In this document: in pieces, positions 49,414 to 60,500 of the stretch | How positions within the stretch are numbered: the first letter of the stretch is position 1 | How the letters are laid out: every line of letters starts with the position of its first letter | Assembly (NCBI GenBank): GCA_050260775.1 | Contig: JBLNCP010000041.1 | Coordinates: 25,786-89,785 of the forward strand | Direction: 5' to 3' | DNA: 64,000 nucleotides | From: CALABS01 sp050260775 | GTDB lineage: Bacteria; Pseudomonadota; Alphaproteobacteria; Rhodospirillales; Magnetospirillaceae | Notes under the pieces: model-generated | The model's database searches: none | What the model was told of the DNA's origin: nothing | What the model saw: only the letters and a program-made list of their open reading frames with translations | Translations under genes and position numbers: made by a program

Positions 49414-51273
49414 TCAGAGCGCACTCAGGGCGGTCGGGAAGGGCACGACCCGGCTGGTGGGATCGAGCGACGGCTCGCACCACTGCGCCTTCTCGATGGG
49501 GCCCAGGAACAGCGGGGCGTGCGGCCGCTGCTTCTGGATCTGGTCGTGATTCTGCATGATGTGGTCGATGGCGACCTTGAAGTACTCGACGTCGTGCGGG
49601 TCGGACAGGCGCGAATCGAGGTCGTGGGTGCTGATGCGGTAGGACATGGCGGCCCGGTGGTCCGCGTCGTCGATCAGCCGCACCGCCTTGTCCACGTAGT
49701 CGTCGGGGTCGCGGGCGATCAGTTCCTCCAGGCCGACATGGCTGAGGATCTGGGTGCCGAGGCGGCTGTAGAGGTACTTGCCAGGCAGCACCACGATCGG
49801 CTGGCTGTAGTAGAGCGAATCCAGCACCGAGTTGAAGCCGCCGAACGGATTGGCCTCCAGCGCCATGTCGCCCAGGCTGATGGACTGCATGTAGGCGTCG
49901 TTCTGGACGTTCATCACCTCGACGACGTCGGCGCCCAGCAGGTTGCCCAGGCTGGTGCGGAACGGCAGCAGGGCGTTGTTCTTGAGGATCGTGTTGAGCG
50001 GGAAGAAGCGGTACTTGATCGGCGTCGACACCCGGTCGCGGATGCGCCGCAGCAGCTGCAGGTGCTCGGCATTGGTCTTCTGCGCCGTCCACGGACAGTT
50101 GATGTAGACGATCCCCGGCGGCTTCGGCTCGTAGGTCGGCTTGTAGGTCGACAGGATCGTGCGCGCGCCGATGCCGGGAGTGACCACCAGGCGCTCGCTG
50201 AACTCGGTGGTGTAGTCGTGGGCGTTGAAGGTCATGGTGCCGCCCATGAAGTAGTCGACCTCGCCGCCGAAGGTGGAGACCGGATGGCCGCCCCAGATGA
50301 TCTGGATGGGGGCCAGCCGCAGGTTCGAGGTGAAGATGCTCTCCACGCTCATGCCCACGTCCACGAAGATGACGGCGTGGAAGTCGTTCTCCTTCACCGC
50401 GTCGAGGTCGAGCCGTCCGTCGCGCACCACCACGAACTTGACGTCCGAGAACAGCTCGCGGTCGATGTGTTCCTTGATGGTGTAGCCGCTGGTGTAGGCG
50501 ATCAGGACCAGGTCGTAGTCCTTGGCCAGCTCCTTCATGTAGTCGTAGTACACGCGATGGACGACATGGCCCTTGTACCAGCGGTCGGTGAACACGCCGA
50601 TCTTCTTCTTGCCCTTGCTCTTGGGCTTGTTCTGGATGTCGACCGTGCCGAAGCCGGTGCGGACCAGCTGGTTGATCTTGTGCTTGACCACGGCGTTGAG
50701 CGACGGGTCGATGTAGGTGACGCCGAAATAGGTGTGGTTGATGGCCGGGGGCACGCCGGTCATGCGCGGGTCCTGGTAGGCCAGGTGCTGGCGCAGGTTG
50801 GCGAGGGCATGGGTGTCGGCGAGGTAGCCGTGGGTCGAGCCGACATAGGCGTAGTACCACATGGTCGCCAGGCCGGCATCGGTGCCGAACAGCAGGCTCC
50901 GGTCGACCGCCACCGAATTGCGCGGCGAGTAGAGCGCCAGCAGCTTGATGAAGTTGTTGGGCTGGACCAGAAGCTGCTCGATCAGGGAATCGGTGCTGCG
51001 GAAGCGCGAGATCGAGAAGAGGTTGGCGATGGTCTCGTTGAAGCCGATCACCCGCGAGGCCATGCCGCGGGGAACGACGAAGTCGGCGCGGGTGAACAGG
51101 AAGCCCAGCGACTGGCAGAACTCGTTGATCTTGGTCTGGACCGTGTCGTCGGCCCGCTGGATGCAGACGGTCGACAGGCGTTCCAGGTATTCGGTGATGA
51201 CCTCGGTGGCCTTGGCGTGGTCGCCGTCGAGATAATGGCGCAGGGCGGCCTGGGTATCGAACTGGATGTCCAT
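49414..51273 (-). CDS. GT41-family protein glycosyltransferase, HMW1C/OGT-like
   Basis: A 619-residue cytoplasmic glycosyltransferase. An all-helical N-terminal domain (about 1-200, with FIKLLALYSPRNSVAVDRSL resembling the HMW1C helical domain) is followed by a GT-B fold. GT41 motifs are IIWGGHPVSTFGGEVDYFMG (GHP at 329-331), LEANPFGGFNSVLDSLYYSQ (475-482) and PGKYLYSRLGTQILSHVGLEEL (split here at SRLG). HMW1C enzymes put hexoses on Asn of N-X-S/T in adhesins; OGT acts on Ser/Thr. It is 8 bases after the HlyD-like gene, in the operon of a giant repeat protein rich in N-X-S/T. I chose ATG 51273; a GTG at 51291 overlaps the HlyD gene. Confidence 0.75.
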   Translation of the reverse strand: MDIQFDTQAALRHYLDGDHAKATEVITEYLERLSTVCIQRADDTVQTKINEFCQSLGFLFTRADFVVPRGMASRVIGFNETIANLFSISRFRSTDSLIEQLLVQPNNFIKLLALYSPRNSVAVDRSLLFGTDAGLATMWYYAYVGSTHGYLADTHALANLRQHLAYQDPRMTGVPPAINHTYFGVTYIDPSLNAVVKHKINQLVRTGFGTVDIQNKPKSKGKKKIGVFTDRWYKGHVVHRVYYDYMKELAKDYDLVLIAYTSGYTIKEHIDRELFSDVKFVVVRDGRLDLDAVKENDFHAVIFVDVGMSVESIFTSNLRLAPIQIIWGGHPVSTFGGEVDYFMGGTMTFNAHDYTTEFSERLVVTPGIGARTILSTYKPTYEPKPPGIVYINCPWTAQKTNAEHLQLLRRIRDRVSTPIKYRFFPLNTILKNNALLPFRTSLGNLLGADVVEVMNVQNDAYMQSISLGDMALEANPFGGFNSVLDSLYYSQPIVVLPGKYLYSRLGTQILSHVGLEELIARDPDDYVDKAVRLIDDADHRAAMSYRISTHDLDSRLSDPHDVEYFKVAIDHIMQNHDQIQKQRPHAPLFLGPIEKAQWCEPSLDPTSRVVPFPTALSAL

Positions 51274-51280
51274 GGCAGAC

Positions 51281-52579
51281 TCACTTTTCACGGAAGGCGG
51301 TCACGAGGGTCTTGGAAATCGGATTGAGCAGGTAGGTCAGCACCGTGCGCGGGCGGGTGGGGATGACCACCATCACCGGCATGCCGGGCTGGAGCGACGC
51401 GTTGACCGCATGCACGTCCTCCTGCGAAACCTGGACCTTGGTCATGTAGAAACCGAGGCCGCTGCGGGGATCGACCATGCGGTCGGCGGAGATGGACAGC
51501 ACCTTGCCGGGCACGGTGGGGATCAGCGCCGTCTTGAAGGCGATGAGCTTGACCTGCGCCTCCATGCCGACATGCATCGCCTCGATTTCGTCGGTATGGA
51601 TCGGCGCCTCGATGACCAGGTCGCCGGTGGAGGGCACGATCTCCATCACCTTCTCGCCGGGCGAGATCACGGTGGGGACGCCGTGCACGGTCAGGCCGAG
51701 CACGTAGCCGTCTTCCGGGGCGATCACGGTGGCGCGCGACAGCTGCTCCTTGAGGGCCCTGAGCCGGGGGCCGATCTCGGCCAGGCGGTCCTGCGCCTCC
51801 TTGAGCTTGCTGTTGATCTCTTCCTGCTCCTTGCTGCGGACCAGGGCGATCTCGCGGTCGAGCGTCAGCATGCGCTGGCGCGTCTCGTTGACCCGCGAAT
51901 CCAGCTCGCCGAGCGTGCCGGTGAGCCCGGCGAGATCGCGCTCGAGCTCCATCAGCTTGACCCGCGGGGCATAGCCCTTGGTCTGGAGATCGCGCATGCC
52001 GTCGACCTGGCTCTGCAGCGAGTGCACCTGCTTGGACTTGCTGTCGCGCTGGGACTGCAGGCCGACGATGGATTCCTTCAGCTGAACCATCTGCTGGTTG
52101 CGCAGCGCGATCTCGCTGTCCAGCGCGCTGCGGCGCGAGCGCAGCAGCTGCAGCTCCTCGTCGATCTGGTCCTGCCGGACCTTGCTGAGGCCGGCAGGGA
52201 CCTCAAAGGACGTCGCCCCGGCGCGCTCGGCCACCAGCCGCGACTCGCGCAGCTTCATGGCGTCGAACTGCGCCTCGGTGATGTCGATGTTGGCCTGGAT
52301 GTCGGTGACGTCGAGCACCATCAGCGGCTGGCCCGTGGCCACGTGCTCGCCCTCGCGCACCAGGATCTGGCGGACGATGCCGCCATCGCGGTGCTGGATC
52401 GGCTTGCGGTAGCCCTCGACGGCGACATTGCCCTGGCTGACGACGGCGCCTTCCAGCTCGGCGAAGGCGGCCCAGCCGCCGAACACGCCGAAGAACAGGA
52501 AGATGAGCCCCCCGGCCAGGATGATCAGCTTGCGGGCGCTGTCGTCGATGGCGGCCAGGCGGATGGACGGAGTCGTCAT
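51281..52579 (-). CDS. Type I secretion membrane-fusion protein (HlyD/PrtE family)
   Basis: A 432-residue periplasmic adaptor. One N-terminal helix (LIILAGGLIFLFFGVFGGW, about 18-40) is followed by a lipoyl/barrel half (GNVAVEGYRKPIQHRDGGIV), a long coiled coil (about 100-280, ERAGATSFEVP to LKEAQDRLAEI) and the second lipoyl half (ATVIAPEDGYVLGLTVHGVP, MEIVPSTGDLVIEAPI). It links the inner-membrane ATPase to an outer-membrane TolC channel, which is not in this window. It starts 4 bases after the ATPase gene. Confidence 0.94.
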   Translation of the reverse strand: MTTPSIRLAAIDDSARKLIILAGGLIFLFFGVFGGWAAFAELEGAVVSQGNVAVEGYRKPIQHRDGGIVRQILVREGEHVATGQPLMVLDVTDIQANIDITEAQFDAMKLRESRLVAERAGATSFEVPAGLSKVRQDQIDEELQLLRSRRSALDSEIALRNQQMVQLKESIVGLQSQRDSKSKQVHSLQSQVDGMRDLQTKGYAPRVKLMELERDLAGLTGTLGELDSRVNETRQRMLTLDREIALVRSKEQEEINSKLKEAQDRLAEIGPRLRALKEQLSRATVIAPEDGYVLGLTVHGVPTVISPGEKVMEIVPSTGDLVIEAPIHTDEIEAMHVGMEAQVKLIAFKTALIPTVPGKVLSISADRMVDPRSGLGFYMTKVQVSQEDVHAVNASLQPGMPVMVVIPTRPRTVLTYLLNPISKTLVTAFREK

Positions 52580-52583
52580 GGCC

Positions 52584-54326
52584 TCACGCCCCCTGCTGCG
52601 TCATCGCCGGGGCCGGCGCGGGGGCCTGCGCCGTGTTGTCGGCGACCTTGACCAGCCGGCGCAGGACCTCGTCGCGGCTGCCGGCCTGCTCGATGACGCC
52701 CTCGCGCAGGACGATGACGTCCTCGACGATGTTGAGCAGATGCGGCCGATGGGTGATCAGCACCATGGTGGTCCCGTTGGCGCGCATGTGCTGCAGGCAA
52801 TGGATCAACGACTGCTCGCCCTCGAGGTCCAGGTTGGAATTGGGCTCGTCGAGGACCAGGAAGGCCGGCATGCCGTAGACGGCGCGGGCAAGGCCGAGGC
52901 GCTGGCGCTGGCCGGCGGACAACTGCCCGCCGCTGGCCTTGAGCTCGGTGTGATAGCCCTGTGGCAGCCGCATGATCAGTTCGTGGATGCCCGCCAGCTT
53001 GGCCGCCTCGATCACCTTGGCGTCGTCGCCCTCGGCCAGGCGGGTGATGTTGTCGCGCACGCTGGCGGCGAACAGCTCGATGTCCTGGGGCAGAAAGCCG
53101 ACATGCTGGCCCATTTGGCCCATGTCGATGGTGGCGACGTCGGCGCCGTCGAGGCGGCAATGGCCCGAGGTCGGCTGCAGCGCGCCGACCATCAGGCGGG
53201 CCAGCGTGCTCTTGCCGGCGCCGCTCGGCCCGATCAGGGCCACGGCCGCGCCCGGGCGCATGTCGAAGGTGATGCCCGAGATGATCTGCTTGCCGCTGTC
53301 GGGCGGAGAGAACACCAGACGCTCCACCGAGATCTGGCCCTTGGGGCGGGGCAGGGCGATGGTGGCTTGGCGCGGCGGTTGCGCCAGCAGCAGGTCGTTC
53401 AGGCGCTGGAAGGCGGCGAACGAGGTGAGGACCGGCCGCCATGAGTTGATCAGCATGTCCACCGGCTGGATGGCGCGGCCGAGCAGCATGGCGATGGCGT
53501 ACATGCCGCCGACGCTCATGCCCATGTCGATGACCAGGAAGGCGCCGATGCCGATGGACAGGATTTGCAGGTATTGGCGCAGGAAGCGCGAGATCGCCGT
53601 GAACCAAGCCGAGCGCTCGCTGGCGATCAACTGCTGCAGCAGCATGTCGTCGCGGCTGACCGACCACTTGCGGGTCAGGCCCTCGAACATGCCCATGGCA
53701 TGGACCACGTCGGCGTTGCGGACCGCGGAATCCGTGAACTCGTAATTCTCAAGCCCGCGCGCGTTGGATTGGCGCATCGAGCGGCCGGTGACGATCTCGT
53801 TGATCACGCCCAGCGCGATGAGCAGCACGATGGCGCCGGTGGTGAACAGCCCCGCCACCGGGTGGAGGATGAAGACGACGATGACATTGACCGGGATCCA
53901 CGGGATGTCGAGGACGGCCAGCACCGCGGGGCTGGAGAAGAATTGCCGCAGCGTGTCCAGGTCGCGCAACGCCTGCCCGGTCGGCTCGCCCGGCAGCTTG
54001 CGGGCGGTGTCGATGATGGCGCCGACGGTGCGCTTGGCCAGGCGCCGCTCCACCCGCAAACTGCCGCGGATCAGGATCTCGCTGCGCAGGGCGTCAAGGG
54101 CGCCGTTGGTCAGGGTGGCCAGCGCCGCGATCAGGGTCAGCAGCAGCAGCGAGCTTTCGCTGTGGCTGGTCACCACGCGGTCGTAGACCTGCATCATGTA
54201 GATGGGATAGGCGAGGAACAGCAGGCTGATGGCGAAGCCCAGCGCCCCGGCGACCGACAGATGGACGCCGACGCTGTAAGCCGCGTCGACCAATTCCGTC
54301 GCGAAGCGGTTCTTCAACCGAACCAT
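52584..54326 (-). CDS. Type I secretion ATPase/permease (PrtD family)
   Basis: A 580-residue ABC exporter. The membrane domain (about 20-300) holds six helices, with YPIYMMQVYDRVVTSHSESS near the start, typical of PrtD/LapB-like exporters. The ATPase has Walker A GPSGAGKSTLARLM, signature LSAGQRQRLGLARAVY and Walker B FLVLDEPNSNLD, plus the LITHRP switch. No C39 peptidase domain is present, so the substrate is exported without leader cleavage. I chose the ATG at 54326 with GGAGGGG upstream; a TTG at 54347 is possible. The expected substrate is the giant repeat protein encoded directly upstream. Confidence 0.94.
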   Translation of the reverse strand: MVRLKNRFATELVDAAYSVGVHLSVAGALGFAISLLFLAYPIYMMQVYDRVVTSHSESSLLLLTLIAALATLTNGALDALRSEILIRGSLRVERRLAKRTVGAIIDTARKLPGEPTGQALRDLDTLRQFFSSPAVLAVLDIPWIPVNVIVVFILHPVAGLFTTGAIVLLIALGVINEIVTGRSMRQSNARGLENYEFTDSAVRNADVVHAMGMFEGLTRKWSVSRDDMLLQQLIASERSAWFTAISRFLRQYLQILSIGIGAFLVIDMGMSVGGMYAIAMLLGRAIQPVDMLINSWRPVLTSFAAFQRLNDLLLAQPPRQATIALPRPKGQISVERLVFSPPDSGKQIISGITFDMRPGAAVALIGPSGAGKSTLARLMVGALQPTSGHCRLDGADVATIDMGQMGQHVGFLPQDIELFAASVRDNITRLAEGDDAKVIEAAKLAGIHELIMRLPQGYHTELKASGGQLSAGQRQRLGLARAVYGMPAFLVLDEPNSNLDLEGEQSLIHCLQHMRANGTTMVLITHRPHLLNIVEDVIVLREGVIEQAGSRDEVLRRLVKVADNTAQAPAPAPAMTQQGA

Positions 54327-54489
54327 GATCTGGAAATCCCCCTCCAACCCGGCCAGAGCCCGACGAGAAGCGCCGGGCGCCCCGGGACATGCCCGGACGG
54401 ACCCTTATCAGTATTGGGCTTCGGAAGGTTAATTCTTGGCTAAGCCCGCGCGCGATGGCGTGCGGGGACTCGCCTTTGGGGGAAGGGAA

Positions 54490-54518
54490 GGGGGCGCGGG
54501 AAAAATCCGCGCGCCCCC
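54490..54518 (-). terminator. Hairpin between the giant-protein gene and the type I secretion genes
   Basis: A 9-bp GC-rich stem (arms 54490-54498 and 54510-54518) with an 11-base T-rich loop, 14 bases past the stop of the giant gene. The minus strand continues CTTCCCTTCC, so it is not a strong intrinsic terminator. It may cut read-through so that exporter and glycosyltransferase are made at lower level than the substrate. The remaining gap to the ATPase start (54327-54489) shows no clear promoter. Confidence 0.5.
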
Positions 54519-54531
54519 TCTGTTCCCTGCC

Positions 54532-57500
54532 TTAGACGGTGAAGTCCGCCGCGGTGAGCGAGGTGTTCGACACGCCCAGCAGCACCGAGACCACCGACAG
54601 CTCGCCCGACTGGACGTGGCCGTCGCCGCCGACATTCTCGCGGAACCGCAGGAGCGCTGCGTCGTCGCCCTCGGCGTCGTAGACCACGAACAGCACGTCC
54701 TTGGCGTTGCCCGAGACCGTGAGGCCGGAGAGCATCGTCGCCGCCGAGCTGGTGATCGACGTGGCCGAGCTGCCCGCACTCAGCGAGATGTTCAAGTTGC
54801 CGGCGTCGAAGTCGAACACCAGGTGGCCGCTGTCGGCCGCCAGATTGGCGGTGACCGACACGTTGTTGCTGTACTGGCCGGCGGCGGCGGTGAAGGCCGT
54901 CGAGCTGCCGTCCATGCCCTGGAAGGTCAGGCCGGTGGTGCCATCGCCGAAGCCGATCAGGTCGCTGCCATCGCTGAAGTTGTCGATGACGTCGACGTAG
55001 CCCGAGGTACGGCCCACGTGGGCGAGGTTGTCGTAGCGGACGGTGATGCCGGTGCCCTGGATGTCCAGGGTGTCGGCCCCGTCGCCGCCGATGACGATCC
55101 CGCCGTTGGTGGTGACGTGGATGGTATCGGAACCGGAGTTGCCGACCACGGTGTCCACGTTGGCGACGTAGACCTCGTTGGTGCCGTTGGCGAGCGTCAA
55201 CCTGTCGGTGCCCGAACCGCCGTCCATCGTGAAGTCGGTGGTGGTGGTGGTCAGGGTGATCGAGTCGTTGCCGCCGCTGCCGGTCACCGTCTCGATGTTG
55301 CTCACCGAGAGGGTGTTGTCGGCATTGGCGAGGATCAGGTGGTCGCCGCCGGCGCCCAGGTTGATCGAGCCGGTGGTCTGGCCGGCACCCAGGGTGATGT
55401 TGTCGTCACCCGAGCTGCCGACGATGGTCTCGACGTTGGTCACCGTCAGGGTGTGACCGGCGTCGTTCAGGGTCAGCTTGTCGGTGCCGGAGCCGAGATC
55501 GATCGTGCCGCCGACCTGCGAGGTGCTGACGGTGATCGTGTCGTTGCCGGTGCCGCCCATGACCGTCTCGATGCCGGACACGGTGAGGGTGTTGGTGCCA
55601 TTGGCCAGGTTGAGGACGTCGGTGCCGGAACCGAAGTCATAGCTTCCGGACGTCTGGGCCACGCTCATCGTCACCGTGTCGGCCCCGGTGCCGCCGAACA
55701 GCGTCTCGACGTTGGCGACCGTCAGGCTGTTGGTGCCGTCGAACAGTTGGACGATGTCCGAGCCGCCCTTGAGGTCGATGGACCCGCTGGTCAGCGCGGT
55801 GGCGTAGGTGATGGTATCGACGCCCGAGTTGCCGACGACGGTCTCGACGTTGGCCAGGGTCACGGTGTTGGTGCCGGTGGCCAGGTTGAGGATGTCGCTG
55901 CCCCCCATCAGGTCGATGTAGAGGGTGGTTCCGGGCGTGGTCAGCGTCACCGTGTCGACGTTGGCGTTACCGATGATGCTCTCGGTATTGGCCACCGTCA
56001 GCGTGTTGACGCCGTTGGCCAGGACCAGGGTGTCGTCGCCGGCGCCCAGGTTGATGGTACCGGTGGTCTGGGCGGTGCCCAGGGTGATGGTGTCGCCCTG
56101 GCTCTTGCCGGTGATGGTTTCCACGTTGCTGATGGTCAGCGTGTTCCAGTCATCGGCCAGCGTCAGCGAGTCGGTGCCGTTGCCGAGGTCGACCGTGCCG
56201 CTGGCGAGGCCCGCACCCAGGGTGATGGTGTCGGTGCCCTCGTTGCCGACCAGCTTCTCGACGTCGGTCACCGTCAGGGTGTTGGTGCCGTTGGCGAGAA
56301 CCAGGGTGTCGGTGCCGTCGTTGAGGTCGATGGTGCCGGTGGTCTGGGCCACGTCCATCGTCACCACGTCGGAGCCGGCGCCGCCGATCACGGTCTCGAT
56401 GTTGGAGACATGCAGGGTCGAGGCGCTGTCGGCCAGGGTGAGGGTGTCGACGCCGCCAGCCAGATCGACCGTGGCGTTGGTGACCGGCGCGGTGAAGGTG
56501 ATGTGGTCCACACCGGTGCCGCCGACCACCGTCTCGACGTTGGTCAGGTTGAGGGTGTTGCTGGCGTTGGCCAGGGTCAGGGCATCGTTGCCCGCGCCCA
56601 GGTCGATGTCGCCGGTCATGCCGGCACCCAGGGTGATGGCGTCGTTGCCGGCCAGGGCCGAGATCGACTCCACGTTGCTCACCGTGACGGTGTTGTCGAA
56701 GTTGCCGAGGATCAGCTGGTCGCTGCCGGCGCCCAGGTTGATCTTCGACCCGCTGGTGAGCTGGGTGGACACGGTGATCACGTCACCGCCGGCGCCGCCG
56801 GTGATGCTCTCGACGTTGGCCACGGTGATGGTGGCATCCGAGTTGAACACCAGCACGTCGGTGCCGTTGCCGAGGTCGACGGTGCCATCCCACTGGGCCG
56901 CGCCCAGGGTGACGGTGTCGTTGCCGGTGCCGCCCACGACGGTCTCGACGTCGGTGACGGTCAGGGTGTTGGTGAAGTTGCCGAGCCGGAGGACGTCGGT
57001 GCCGTCATTGAGATCGACGGTGCCCGTGGTCATGGCCGCGGTGAGGGTGACGGTATCGTCGCCCGAGCCGCCGGTCACGGTCTCGACGTTGGCAACCGAG
57101 AGGGAGTTGGTCACGCCATCAGCCAGGACCAGGGTGTCGGTGCCGTTGGCGAGGTCGACCGAGCCGCTGGTGATGGCGGTGCCCAGGGTGGCGGTATCGC
57201 CGCCGGTGCCGCCGACGATGGTCTCGACATTGGCCACGGTCAGGCTGTTGGTGCCGTTGGCGAGGCGCAGGGTGTCGTTGCCGCCGTCGAGGTCGACGTA
57301 GAGGCCGGTACCGGCCGCCCCCAGGGTCACCACGTCGTTGCCGGCGCTGGCGGTCAGGCTCTCGACATTGGACACGGTGACCGTGTTGTCGAAGTTGCCG
57401 AGCACCAGGGTGTCCATGCCGCCCTTGAGGTCGATCGACGAACCCGAGGACAGCTGGGTGGTGACGGTGATGGTGTCGGAGCCGGCCCCGCCGGTCACGG

Positions 57501-60500
57501 TCTCGACGTTGGCGACCGCGATGGTGGTGTCGGCGTTGAAGATCAGCACGTCGGTGCCGTTGCCGAGATCGACGGTGCCGTCGTACTGGGCGGCGCCCAG
57601 GGTGACGGTGTCGTTGCCGGTGCCGCCCCGGACGGTCTCGACGTCGGTCACCGTCAGCGTGTTGGTGAAGTTGCCGAGGGTGAGGACGTCGGTGCCGTCA
57701 TTGAGGTCGATGGTGCCCGAGGTCATCGCCGCGGTCACCGTGACGGTGTCGTTGGCTGCGCCACCGGCGAGGGTCTCGACGTTGGCGACCGACAGGCTGT
57801 TGGCGCCGGCATCGCTCAGCGTCAGCTGGTCGGTGCCGTTGCCGAGATCGACCACGCCGGCGGTGATGGTGCCGTTCAGGGTGATCCTGTCGGTGCCGCC
57901 CTGGCCGGTGATGGTCTCGACGTTGGTGACGTTCAGGGTGTTGGCGCCGTTGGCCAGCGTCAGCACGTCGTTGCCGGCGCCCAGGTCGATGTCGCCGCTG
58001 GTGCAGGCGAAGCCGAGGGTGACGGTGTCGTTGCCGGCGTTGCCGGCGATCGACTCGACGTTGCTGATGGTCAGCGTGTTGTCGCCATTGGCCAGGACCA
58101 GGGTGTCGGTGCCCAGCTTGAGGTCGACGTTGGCGCTGGTGACCACGGTGTCGAGCGTGACGATGTCACCGCCCGAGTTGCCGAAGATCGTCTCGACGTT
58201 GGACACGTTGAGCTGATTCTCGCCGCTGCCCAGGGTCAGGGTGTCGGTGCCGTTGGCCAGGTCGATGCTGCCACCCGCCTGGGCGCTGCCCAGGGTGATG
58301 GTGTCATTGCCGGCGTTGGCAACGATGGTCTCGACATCGGTCACGGTCAGGACGTTGTTGAAATTCCCGAGGGTGAGGGTGTCGGTGCCGTCGTTGAGGT
58401 CGATGGTGGTGCCGGAGTTGGCGATGGTGGTCAGGGTCACCGTGTCGTTGGCGGCGCCGCCGACGATGACTTCCACGTTCGCCGCGGTCAGCGAATTGTC
58501 GCTGTCGCTCAGCGTGATCTTGTCGGTGCCGGCCTTCAGGTCGATGACGCCGTTGGTCAGCTGCGTGGTGATGGTGATGACGTCGTTGCCGGCGTTGCCG
58601 GTGATGGTCTCGACGTTGTCCACCTCAAGGGTGTTGTTGTTGTTGGCCAGCGTCAGGGCATCGTTGCCGGTGCCGAGATCGATGGTGCCGCTCGACAGGT
58701 TGGCGCCCAGGGTGATCACGTCGTCGCCGTTGCCGGCGGTGACGGTCTCGGCGTTGCTGATGGTCAGCGTGTTGTTGCCGTTGGCCAGGACCAGCCAGTC
58801 GGCGCCGCCCTTCAGGTCGATACTGCCGCTGGTGACGTTGGCCTCGAGGGTGATCACGTCGACGCCGGAGCCACCGACGATGGTCTCCACGTTGGTCACG
58901 GTCAGCGTGTTGCCGCCGTTGGCCATGGTGAGGGTGTCGGTGCCGTTGCCGAGGTCGAAGGTGCCGTCCGCCTGAGCCGAGGCCAGGGTGACCGCATCGT
59001 TGCCGGTGCCGCCGGTGATGGTCTCGACGTTGCCGACGGTCAGGGTGTTGCCGCCGTTGGCGAGGGTCAGCACGTCGGTGCCGTCGCCGAGGTTGACCGA
59101 GCCGGAGCTCAGCGAGGTGGTCAGGGTGACGATGTCGTCGCCGGTCGAACCGCTGGCGGCGACCACCGTCTCGACGTTGCCGATCGACAGGGTGTTGCCG
59201 CCATCGGCCAGGACCACCTTGTCGGTGCCGTTGCCGAGGTCGATGGTGCCCCCGGACATGTTGGCGCCCAGGGTGATGGTGTCGTTGCCGTCGTTGCCGG
59301 TGATGGTCTCGACGTTGGCGACCGTCATGGTGTTGGTGCCATTGGCCAGGGTCAGGACGTCGTTGCCGTTGCCCAGGTCGATGGTGCCAGTCGACATGTT
59401 GGCGGCGGCGGACAGCGTGACGGTGTCGTTGCCGTCGTTGCCGAACACCGTCTCGACGTTGGCAATGGTCAGGGTGTTGTCGCCGTTGGCGAGCGTCAGC
59501 GTGTCGGCGCCGTTGCCCAGGTCGACCTTGCCCGAGGCCACGTTGGCCGACAGGGTGACGCTGTCGTTGCCGGTGCCGCCGGTCACGGTCTCCACGTTGG
59601 TGACCGTCAGGCTGTTGGTGAAGTTGCCCAGCTTCAGCGTGTCGGTGCCGTTGCCGAGGTCGATGGTGCTGCCGCTGGCCGCCGTGCCCAGGGTGATAAC
59701 GTCGTTGCCGTCGTTGCCGACGACGGTCTCGACGTTGGACACCGTCAGCGTGGTGGCCTGGTTGGACAGGATCAGGGCGTCTTCGCCGTCACCCAGGTTG
59801 ATGCTGCCGGAGGCCAGGCCGTTGGCGAGGGTGACGATGTCGTTGCCCAGGCCGCCGGTGATGGTCTCGACGTCGATCAGGGTGATGGTGCCGCCGGTGT
59901 CGCCCAGGCGGACGGTGTCGTTGCCGGTGCCGCCGGCGACGGTCTCGACGTTGGCGACGGTGACGCTGTTGGTGCCGTTGGCCAGCGTCAGGACGTCCGC
60001 CCCGCCGTTGCCGAGGTCGACGGTGCCGTTGCTGATGGTGGCGGTCAGGGTAACCGTGTCGTTGCCGTCATTGCCGGTGATGGTCTCGACATTGGCGACG
60101 CGGATGACGTTGTCGCCGTTGGCCAGCGTCAGGGTGTCGGCATTGCCGGCGCCCAAATCCACCAGGCCGTTGGCGGCGACGTTGCCCATCGTGACGGCGT
60201 CGTTGCCGCTGCCGCCGATGATGCTCTCGACGTCGTTGGCGAACAGCGTGTTGCCGTTGTTGCCCAGCGTGATGGTGTCGGTGCCGGTGCCGCCGGTGAC
60301 CGTCTCGGCATTCGACAGGGTCAGGGTGTTGGTGCCGTTGGCCAGCGTCAGCGTGTCGGTGCCGATGCCCAGGTTGATCGAGCCGTTGGTGATGGCGGTG
60401 CCCAGGGTGACGTTGTCGTCGCCGGTGCCGCCGATCAGGGTCTCGATGCCGTTGGCGAGCAGGGTGTTGCCGCCGTTGGCCAGGGTGATGATGTCGGTGC

